Positions 54,590-64,000 of a DNA stretch of 64,000 bases are shown piece after piece. This DNA is from Morinoia aosen (lineage: Eukaryota > Arthropoda > Malacostraca > Amphipoda > Talitridae). The notes beneath the pieces were generated by a model. That model was not told where the DNA came from and did no database searches. It was given only the letters and a program-made list of their open reading frames with translations. Numbering within the stretch: the stretch's first letter is position 1; the number at the start of each line of letters is the position of its first letter. The stretch spans positions 46,158,102-46,222,101 of the forward strand of contig CM059563.1 in assembly GCA_030386875.1 (NCBI GenBank), given 5' to 3'. The translations under genes and the position numbers were made by a program.

Positions 54590-54890
54590 ATAACTTAACA
54601 AAAATGGAGCTGATAGGAATAAAAAGTGCTTAGAAATGTTCAATAGAAATGTACCAACGGGAAAAAAGTTATTTGGATGAGCCAATGGGAATTGACTGAT
54701 GTGAATTAGCAATCGGAAATTAAACATAGGAAATAGGATAAAGTCATTGGAATGAGCCAATCCGAACAAGTGAGTGGCATGACCTAATGGGAGTGAATAC
54801 GTTAGAATGCGCTGTATGAAATGAGTTAACGGGAAGAAGTCAATCAGAATTTTCCAATGGAAATCACAATAGAAATACGATAAAGCAAAT
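54590..54890 (+). repeat. Very degenerate short tandem repeat
   Basis: Phrases such as GAGCCAATGGGAATTGA, GAGCCAATCCGAACAAG and ATGACCTAATGGGAGTGA recur every 25-35 bp. The divergence is high. Confidence 0.45.
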
Positions 54891-56887
54891 AAGTCTACGG
54901 TAGTTCCCGTGTTCAGCGCTGGTTTGGCTCTAAGGCGATTGTAACTGATCTGATCAGGAGGGAAGGAACTGAGAGATCTTTCCTTCAGACAGAGAGCTCT
55001 GTGATATGATCATATCAGTATCAAGACGAGGAAGCTCTATCTGCCACTACACCGAAAATGTAAAAATGAGAGAGTTATAAATGAGTATAGTGAATTAAAA
55101 AGTCTTCAGTTATTTGACAGCATGGAAATTCATTCAGGAATGTCACTAAACTTCATGAACCCATACGTAATTTTTATAAAATAGAAAAATTTGATAGACA
55201 CTGAAATATTTTAAATTTATCATGGATTTACATTTTAAGTGCCATTCATACCTCAAGGAGTACGCACAAATCTTCCATCGCGCTCAATATCATGGAAAAG
55301 AAGATTTCGCGACCATTTTTTGCAGTGAAATTACAGGATACCCATTTTCAAACCTGTCTATTTACTTCCCCATTCGCGTATTTTTTGGTGGTAGAAACTT
55401 CGCATGAGCGTGAGGGGCTTTTGCTCTGTAGAAAACGTTCTTTATGAAGGCATTGGCCACGAAAGAAGAAGAACAACTCGGCTTTCATTGGCGGTGTTAG
55501 GGGAAGTTTGAGAACCAGAAGAGCAGAAAATTGTATTACAAGCCTATTACAGAGTGTTTAATTATCTCCATCAAAACTTTAGTGTATGGCGAAAAGTTCA
55601 ACTTGCCTAAACTTTGGCATTAAAGCTACAAAAACTTAAACTCGATTCGAAAAGTTGCCATGAGGGTACCGGTAATGAGACCCTGCTTCCGGGGCTCCAA
55701 GATTGGTTAACAGTTTGGTTCCGAGCGAAGAAATTAGGGCGACGGAGGTCTGATCTTCTTCGTTTCAGCGCATAGGGATGAAGGTGCAAGAAAATACTAA
55801 ACATGAACAGGAGAACTTGAAATAACCTGTCGAAAAATCCATTACTGAGATCGAAAATAGCCATAGTCTCGTAGAGATGAAAACTAGCTGTTGAAATTAG
55901 TTCTAACTGAAATGACTTGAAAATACAAGATTACTGCCAATGTTCTTTTTTCTTCTTTGACTCACCATGTATCTAGAGTGCACGACAAACAAGATAAAAT
56001 GCGCAAATACCGCTTCTGTTAATTATCTGCATGACTTTTATGTACTCCCTGACTTCAGAATATGGCATGTAAACTACCTCAACGCATTGAAAATGCTCAT
56101 ATAATTTATTCCTTGTCGTATTTGTATCTATGAAGGCATGAATGTTCTCCACTAATGTTCTTGGTGAGGCCAATCTCAACGAATGTGTTTTGTATATTTG
56201 TCTTGGTCCTAGTCTCCCATGCTTGCATGAAGTTCTCACCGCAGTTATTGTCTCCTACTACGAGTAGACCACTCGTTATTCGTTTGCAGAGTGCTCTAAA
56301 ATTCCTGAATTTTTAAATAATCCATGTAGCACTTGCTGAAATAAGTGCTAGGAGTATTCCTCGTAAAATGAATATCAGCATCATATCGTGCTCACTATAA
56401 AGAATGTGTTCATAATTTTATCCTTGAAACACGGCTTGGCGGTGGAAAGCAAGGTATCAAGCCAACAGGTGCTCAGAATTTATAGTTAAACTTGTGTACT
56501 GTCACAGTTGCAAAAACGTAGGCGATACTTGAGTCGTGCTTAAATTCGTTTGTCAATGTTGTGCTTAGATAAATAATGTAAATGCACCAATTTATTAGTT
56601 CGATTCGTGTAGTTTTACATTAGGTACCAAAATGCATTTTGATCAATGTAAATCAACTACAATTCAGCGAGAAACAGATATTTGCAGTCATTTTTAGCGT
56701 CCAGTTTACAGGGTAGGAGAAGGGACGGACCAATTAACCTAGTATAAAATGTGCGAGGTAGCCAGTAATCGGGCACGCAAGTAATCGAGCAGGTAAGTTC
56801 GAAACCTAATGTTATTATGTCGAATAATTTACGCACATTATAATAGGCATAAGAAAAACGCACTGTTTTCCTGTAAAAAAAATTTAG
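54891..56887. other. No firm gene
   Basis: Contains the palindrome TGATATGATCATATCA (55002-55017). Frames at 55222, 55607 and 55973 have no recognised motif. Confidence 0.4.
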
Positions 56888-57023
56888 AGCGCCGAGGCTG
56901 CTGTACAAATGCTCCGTGAGACAGCTCCTTCGCGCGTGACGTTGACATGGAAACGGAACTTGCAGCTGTCTGTAGGAGCAGCTGCAGCGACATCTGCTGT
57001 AGCGGCAGCTATGCCAAAATATG
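56888..57023 (+). CDS. Candidate host exon, end of a PDZ-like domain
   Basis: Open frame of 45 codons plus one base, bounded by AATTTAG on the left and ATGGTAGGTG on the right. Stops lie in frame immediately outside both sites (TAG ending at 56887, TGA just after the donor), as expected of an internal exon. It reads SAEAAVQMLRETAPSRVTLT, then WKRNLQLS and an alanine-rich end (AAAATSAVAAAMPKYG). The first part resembles the final helix and strand of PDZ domains, which bind C-terminal peptides in scaffold proteins at membranes. The segment is GC-richer than its surroundings. The pyrimidine tract before the acceptor is weak and no partner exon was found, so this may be chance. The reverse frame over it (56884-57081) is probably its shadow. 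Confidence 0.35.
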
Positions 57024-57430
57024 GTAGGTGAAGCAAGAACAGGAAATCAAATTGCGACTGTGAGAACTGCAAGAAAAACATCGAGTCAAGACTAGAAGCA
57101 AAAGTTTGCTAATGGTAATTGTCACAGATACTATGCATTTTGGACAGCAACAGAACTGCGCAAGGTTCAAACCTTTGGGTCGATTATTGGAAGTGTTTCC
57201 AGCTCCTCTCGACAGAAATTCTTTTAGACTGCGCTTATTTGTTTTAGAAGCAGGCGAGGGGTATGCACAAAAGCAGGAGATGCTGTGTAAATTATTTGGG
57301 AGAATGCACTTATAAATACTTGCTTTGAGAAATTCGCCTTGATTTGTGCAAAGGGCTACCACCAATAATCTGAAAAAAAAATCTCCAGACCTGAAACTGG
57401 TTGCGACAAAAGTAATAATGTTCATCGAGC
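57024..57430. other. Uncertain open frames downstream of the candidate exon
   Basis: Forward frame 57106-57315 (GQQQNCARFKPLGRLLEV, FRLRLFVLEAGEGYAQK) and reverse frame 57009-57425 (138 residues, cysteine and serine rich) overlap. Neither has a recognised domain. The forward one could be a further exon, but no convincing splice acceptor was found. Confidence 0.25.
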
Positions 57431-58069
57431 AGTATTGAAAGAACGGTACTTGAACGAATAAGCAACACGGCGAGTAAGAATTACTGTAGGTCTAATGTTC
57501 TAGAACAAAGTTGGTTGATTACAGTGTACCAGCATTTCCGCTGATTTTATTTATTTTCATCGGCATTAGTTCACGATTGATTCCTGGGGTGTTGAATTTT
57601 ATTGACTAGCAAAACAACGCGTTTGTGTTGCTTTTAACGGGGGCTGCGAGACTTATAGGTCACGCTCTCGTGAATGGTTCTCTGACTCTCAACTCACTAC
57701 ATGAGTCTGAAAAGAAGGTAAAAGTCAGTCTCCACTTACTCTATCACACGAACTTTCGAATACGCAAACTTTGCTCATTTTTGAACCGGTGATTCACACA
57801 AACGGAGGAGCACACACCGAACATTTACCCTGTACATGCGACCATCGCAAAATTCTTAGCAGTAAAACAAACAGCAATAAAAAAACGGGCAACTAGCGTT
57901 TTGCTGTCAATCGTCACCACCATCTGTATGAACTTCAGGACCTAATACAGCAGCAATATCACCTACCGTGGCAGCTGTAGATGCAGAAGCGTAACTACTC
58001 AGAAACTTTGATAGCTTATGCACTGATCCTTCCAGATCGAAGAGATCATTCCGCTACAGCCTCGCAATG
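57431..58069. other. No recognisable gene
   Basis: Mixed-composition spacer without features I can support. Confidence 0.4.
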
Positions 58070-58119
58070 CAGCAGCCGAAGCACGATAGAGCTTTTGCTC
58101 TATCGTGCTTCAGCTGCTG
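58070..58119. repeat. 23-bp hairpin with TTTT loop
   Basis: CAGCAGCCGAAGCACGATAG then AGC (58070-58092) is the inverse of 58097-58119 with one mismatch. The stem of 22 paired bases is the size of a small-RNA precursor stem core, but there is no further pairing outside. Confidence 0.9.
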
Positions 58120-61100
58120 TGAGCTGGCAAACTGGAGACACGAGGTGCTGCGCGTAACATTGAATGTTTATGAAATGTTCACGGATTGAGAGTAATCGAA
58201 ATTTATTCTATGTTAAGATCAGTCTGGATATTTAGTGCCGCCCTTTCGTAAATCACTTGCTAAGAGATGTAACTTAACATATAAATATATGTTGGGCTAG
58301 ACGTTTTGAAAATTTATTGGAATACAGTTTTACGTACTTTACGTAAAAAAAGTGAAAAGACAAATTGACAAAAAATTCTGCACTTTGATCCCTTAAAATT
58401 TCCTAAAGAACCTAATACCTAAGAATCATTTCAAGCATCATTTGTGCAGAACATCGCTCTGAGAACAACACTTCTGTAATATTGTTTTCAGTTCCCACTC
58501 CAGGACCGTCAATGAGGCTGGTCTTTGGAATGTTTTCGAGATGTAAGGCTTTTTATTCGTGTCATATGCGGGGCTTCGTTCAGCATCCATTTCTATAGAT
58601 AGTTGCTCGGACCGTGCACAATTTAAAAAAGGCTTCGCAGGCCATCAAACACCATCAGGACGAACATTGCGAGACGTCAGTAAACAATAATGAAAGAACA
58701 TTCGAAGGCTTGGTCAGGCTCAGTGCAGACTGAAAGGTCCACTTGCAAAAGACTTCGATGGTTCGATGCATCAAATGAATTGGTAATGGAATTTTTTGAT
58801 CAGGAAGAGCTCGGTCAAATTAAGGCCGTTGACGTCGATAGAGGGCCGCATTTTTTTAGAAGGCTTGAGTAGTCAGATGCGACCGACGAACTTTTAATTT
58901 CTATTATTTCACGAACTTTTATTCATAGTGTACACCATTAAGAGAATGGATGTGCAATGTGTGATCTATTATAAAACTGACTGCTATTTTGAATATGTTT
59001 TGGAAATTTTCCTTTGAACAAGAGTTCTGATTTAACGTTTGAATTCAAACACATCCTATTGTTAATCCTCTCCATAATCTAACTGAAGCCTGCTTGAGCT
59101 ATTGACTTCTTATGTTCAATGGGTTATGTTCAAATTAGTAATGGTTGAGTTCGAGTAATGGTTACCTTTTAGTAATGGTGGAGTTCGAGAATGCGTCAGA
59201 GAAATATTACATGGTAACCCAAAATTCAAAACAATACATTTAATTTTGAATCAAGTCTTTTGATATATTTTCTTCTCGAATCTTATAACACTCCTCAGCT
59301 CAGTGCCCCATACCTGCCGATGCGAGAAAAGAAACTTTGCTGTGCATAAACATCTACGGATCAATTCAAGAGAGCAAGGACTTACGTTTAAAAAATCAAC
59401 GTAAACGCTAAAAACACACACGAATAAGAATAGCAGCGACAGCAAAAAAATCACCGAAGTAAGCCAATTTTGGCTCCCCACTAAATCCGTCAACATGTCC
59501 CCACGGAATCACTGAGCGAGGCACAGCGTCACTCACCTGCTTGATGAAATAACAAAGCACTTCAACTCAGGGGTATTTCCATGTAAAAATTTTTATCCTG
59601 GGTAACTATAAGCCCAGATAACTCCAGTCAATGTCAATCCTTTTGAATGAGATTCATCAACAGAAAACTCGAAGTCATTTTTAATGGACCGTGTGATTGA
59701 GCAGTCTAACATATTTTAAAATTTCATTCATTTGTTTCAACAAGTTAAGTGCAGCTTGGGAAAGACTAACTACAATAACTACCCTCTTGAATCACTGAAA
59801 CATTCAAGTTTTACGCAGCTGCTTTTCAATGTTAGAAAATTACCTGTGAATTTTAACTTGCTGTTTGAAATCAGCTGCAGAATTAATTGTAAAACAGAGT
59901 GATTTTAGGGATACGAATGTGCTGTTGTCATGACGTCAGTTCTTTCCAATTCCCAGATGATTATCGACGTTCCGTTGAAGCCATTGTAAAGTACTTGTAC
60001 TGGTGAGCTAGTTTCATATTCTAGAATTTTGTAAAGTAGAGAGAGAAATACCTGGCTGAACGTATTTCCAGCTATGTGCATGGTATGAAACTTAAATAGA
60101 CCTTAGTCCTCATCTAAAAAAACAAAAACAAGAAAAACGTAGTCTAATTTCACACCATTACTCCATAAACTCTCCATGTTACACAAGAGAAGCCTAAATT
60201 TTTATGTAGCCATAACGAGCTAACATTCATTTGGAACATTGTGTTTTGAGCCTTATTGGCGGAGCTACATTTTCCTTAAATTAGTTAAAAGACTTACAAC
60301 TTGCATACAAAGGAAACATAAGGGGTAAATCATTGGAAAATACACTTTAAAAGCCACTTTGTTATCACTTGATAAGCCTGAACAATATAGATAACTCCGT
60401 ATGTAAAAATCCCACTTGAATTTCAAGTAAATTAAAAGAAAAATTTAACCATTTTCGGTCACACACTCGTTGATTTGGCTACGTTACCGTACACACAAAT
60501 TATATATTATTGAAAGACCTCTCGTAGTTGATTAGGAACCAACGACCCTGGATCAAACGCGCTGTAATCACAATATGATTTAAACTTCACACATCTACGG
60601 CACGAGGTTTACCTCGTAGTATCACATTTGATTCGAAAAATATAATTAGAGGTAGATGAAATTTTTTTTTCTTACAAAATAAGTGACAGCCTCACTCTCA
60701 CTAAGAGCACAAGTTGTACTCGACGCTTACTAGGCACAAGTCAATTTTTTTAACTGTTTAGCAAAACGCCCTATGACTTTAAAACCAACGAATGTGGTAG
60801 GGAAGTACTTATCAAAAACCTATAAAATCAATTTCACCATAAAATTAAAGATTAAGTGATTTCAGCGTCAAACACGTTTTAGCCTTCACAAAGATTCTGT
60901 AAAGATTCTTGAAAATGCTGAAAAAACTCGAAAGTATCGGAAGTCGAGGTGTTACGAGCTTAATTCGGAAGTACGGGCGTAAAAACTGGCTTTTTGACGG
61001 TGCGAAATCATCTCAACCGTAAAGTGCAATGGACGCACTACTGGAGGAGGACCTGCATGGCAGAACGCTCTCAAAATTACCCGTCTCAACTTCTTAAAAG

Positions 61101-62427
61101 AGCACATGGAGAACATTCAAGTCAAACTTCACCAACTCTTGCGTTACGTTAAGACGAAACTTGAGTTGTTTAGTTTTAATGACCAATTATACGTTTAAAA
61201 GAAATCTTGGAAGGCATGCTTAAGAAAGAACTCTAGGTCTAGGACCAAACTGGGCACTTAAGTTCCTGCGCTGTATAAATCTTTCGGCCAATCTAGTGGC
61301 CCAGGAGTGCAAGACGCATGTACGCTGAGATGTCGACTGCTAGTTCAGTTCTTGGAAAGAAATGTGCAATTGTACACAATATTGTCAGTTCTTGATTATA
61401 GGCGCTTGTAAATAATGTCATCTGACAGACGAACTTCGTCAGCACATCAATTAACTGGAAAATTTTGTTCATTTTCGTTCTCAAAAGACTAATATCGCTC
61501 GAAACCTTGTGATATAATTTTTTCACTATATACACACACACAAAAAACCATGCATACGTACCACACACTCATGAACAGTGCATGCGCATAACGCTGTCCT
61601 AAAACTCGATGAACAACACTCAGTGAAAAACTGGAGCTTCCATCTCATCCAGTGGACTTATGCTCTCAAGGGTATGGAAAGAATTTCTTGAACGTCAATT
61701 GCATTCTCATGAGACTTTCGATTAGTCAAGTCGAGAATGATAGCAGGTTCCTGCGCTACTGGAAATTTTTTCAAGAAATAAAATAGAGAGTGATACCTGG
61801 AATAGTGATGCAATTTTCCGCAATGATAAATTGTTTCTTAAACAGAGTTGGCTTACATTAAGCTAATCATCTCTTTAAATGTTTCAATTCTTAAGCGCGA
61901 AAAGAAATAATTCTTTCTGTATTAACGTGTACTAAATTATCTCTTGACCACTATAAATTACATAAACTTGCATTCGTCAGGTTTTGCATTCCATTTGCAG
62001 TGTAAAAGTAATTATCTCTCTATGATCGATGCAGGGACGTGACGAACATGGTATAGCTCTTTTGAGTCACCAGGTAATTATGAAGAGATAGGATGTTAAG
62101 AAATATTTCTGTGAGACCATCTCGCAAAGTTATGCTTTTGTTAACTGAGCTTCACATGAGCATAGTACAAGAAGAGAATATTACTCTCGATAAAAATGAT
62201 ACAGCACTTTTGTTCTTTCCACCTGGATTTGATAAAATCTAGAAGAAATGCAATACAAACGCGGCTTCTACGCGAAGACTCGAGTTGCAGGCTTCAGTGC
62301 AAGAGACAGTCTCTGGTTCACTGACTGGAAGAGGAATAAAGAACTAAGCTCTCGAAAGCTTTTTTACAGTTAACGAAGTTTATTGAGACAACAAAACTAG
62401 CAACACTTTGAACTTTTCTACACAAAA
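58120..62427. other. No recognisable gene
   Basis: Short frames (58690-58872, 59251-59496, 61293-61568) have no motifs. A short CA run lies near 61530. Composition is uniform AT-rich with no clear repeat. Confidence 0.45.
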
Positions 62428-62475
62428 ACGACGTTTCGTTCCGACACGGGATCGTAAAAAAGGGACCATCAACGA
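62428..62475 (-). ncRNA. Second hammerhead-like Penelope motif
   Basis: On the reverse strand TTGATGGTCCC, an imperfect TCCCG / CGGAA helix with TGT loop, and GAAACGTCGTTTTTGTGTAG occur. This layout and the following AAAAGTTCAAAGTGTTGC tail recall Penelope-like untranslated regions. The upstream reverse-strand part (to about 62560, CACCAGAGGGCGCGCAACCC) may belong to the same remnant. No ORF part was seen. Confidence 0.4.
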
Positions 62476-62559
62476 AGGGTTGCGCGCCCTCTGGTGAATT
62501 GGACTACTGAGCAGCGCAGACTTCTGCAACCGGCTCCGTCCGAATGACAGGCTGCAGAG

Positions 62560-64000
62560 TTTGGCTTAGCTTTATTTTTGTTGTGTGTTACGCGTGGATA
62601 TTCGAAATTTTATTTAAGTTGCGGGCTAGGACTTTTTTGTTGCATGGGAGTATGTGTGACATGGTTTTGACTTTACATTTACAGTACAGATAACCGTATT
62701 GGTTAAATGAAGTGACATATGTAAAATTTCGAGTATTGTTATTACTTAACCTTACTCGTAATTTTTTCTTGATAAAATTCGCTGTAAAACATGATCAACA
62801 AGGCATAAATAAAAAAATACACTTAACGGCAATACTGATTTATGAATAGCCACAGAAATAATTTATTTGGTTTTTAATCAAGTCGGCAAATGCTTCGCTC
62901 AGAATTCCGTTTTCTTGCATAAACTACAGCATGCATTAAATTAAATCAACAGATTATTCCTTACAGTTACTCATGATAAAATTTCATAATTTAATCTGAA
63001 TAAACTCCTCACCATTAAAACCTCCATAGAAGCTTCCTCTCTTCTCTAACTTAAATCCGATCAAAACAAAATAAAGAATTTTTATTTATAATGCAAATTA
63101 ATGACGTGGAGCGACAACTGTCTCATTTTTCATCATCACGGTAATTCATTTTCTGGAAAATTTCCTTGCAGCAAAGAATTAGCGATCATACCAAAAACCT
63201 GTATCAATACGACAATTCAGTTATTGCTGTTTTTACTTTTCAGCATGCACGGCACTAAATCCCCTGCTGAGAATTCATCTGTACGCACGAGATCGACATC
63301 TGGAGGGAAACTTCAATCAAATGGGATTGCCAGGAGCGTGCTGGGAGAGAAAGCAGTTCGGCGATCGTTCTGAAGGTGCTGGCACGTTTCGGAAGAAGGT
63401 TGAAATTGTGAAACAAAAACGTCAATTTTTCTGTGTTGGTTGTGCTCACATTGTCCCGTCACCGAGCCCAAGACAGAAAAGAAAACCCGTTGGAGTAAAA
63501 CAGCAAAGGTGAACTGCAGGAACAGTCTGGTGGACTGAGCGAGAAAATCACTCGGCAAAAGCATTGTAGGAGACTCCACTGTGTGCCATTTCTACAGAAG
63601 AAGAGTTCGACGATATTATTGTGCCAGTCGCGAGGCTTACCTCTTGATAATTGATTCTGCTACTCATTGCAATGATCATTTATAATCGCTCTGCACAGGA
63701 GTCGTGCAAGGTCCGCAGGAAATCCCATTGCAGAGGATGATGGTAATAAGGAGATGAACCTTTGAACGCAGGTAATTCCCTAGGAACTTAACTCCCCGAC
63801 TTTTGGGTTTGTGTGCCTAAAGTTTCTTTCTTTAAATTTTACTATTTAAATTTTCATTTGAATGAGATTTTTTCTATGCAGAACACAAATTGCAGCAAAT
63901 ATTGAAGGGTGCTGGCAGGCCACACTTTGAAAGACTCAATTAGACGGTCTTTATAAGGGCCACTGCAGTCTGCTGTTTAATGCCTTAATTTTGACTTGAT
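62560..64000. other. No firm gene
   Basis: 63321-63512 has a basic stretch (FRKKVEIVKQKRQFFCVGCA) that ends before a donor-like AAAGGTGAAC, but it overlaps other open frames and matches no family I know. The rest is AT-rich. Confidence 0.35.

Noticed and set aside
57009-57425. 138-residue reverse-strand frame
   Set aside because: No domain, odd cysteine-serine composition, and it shadows the better-supported forward exon candidate.

Overview
The window looks like a gene-poor, repeat-dense stretch of an invertebrate nuclear genome, most likely an arthropod and probably an insect. It is AT-rich with short GC-richer islands. It holds a DIRS-type tyrosine-recombinase retrotransposon, a CR1/L2-like LINE, a mariner, TTAA-target MITEs, long-arm foldback elements, Penelope-like remnants and a Helitron-like piece with 23-residue repeats. 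There is no operon structure, no CRISPR array and no complete host gene. Species cannot be named from the sequence alone.

Layout. Positions 1-2154 hold nothing recognisable. A young-looking DIRS element occupies about 2182-6684, with gag-like, RT/RNase H and tyrosine recombinase frames, inverted ends and an internal complementary region. A decayed LINE occupies about 7850-12525. From 12.8 to 22.4 kb there are copies of one dispersed repeat superfamily (here called A/B), TTAA-flanked MITEs (13.5, 16.5-17.4 and 20.3 kb) and a 100-bp minisatellite beside a CpG-rich patch (18.4-19.2 kb). From 22.4 to 25.4 kb three foldback elements sit side by side, one of them a nearly perfect 690-bp hairpin; a further copy lies at 31.1-31.6 kb. 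Minisatellites lie at 27.3-27.7 and 38.0-38.3 kb, and a 35-bp degenerate satellite is split into two blocks (36.9-37.3 and 38.7-38.9 kb).

The most unusual object is at 43845-45412: a giant inverted repeat whose arms carry mirrored arrays of a 21-bp A-tract repeat. A Penelope-like fragment, recognisable by the end of its GIY-YIG ORF and a hammerhead-like motif, has inserted into its right arm. At 46.3-46.8 kb a perfect 32-bp hairpin adjoins a tandem duplication containing two tRNA-like sequences. A Helitron-like relic lies at about 50.6-51.3 kb and a broken mariner at 53015-54266.

The only stretch resembling a host exon is 56888-57023 (+): an open frame bounded by AG and GT that resembles the end of a PDZ domain. 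It is a candidate, not a confirmed gene. Most other short open frames look like chance or repeat-driven frames. The genes do not form a pathway; the window is best read as layered insertions of mobile DNA in an intergenic or intronic region.
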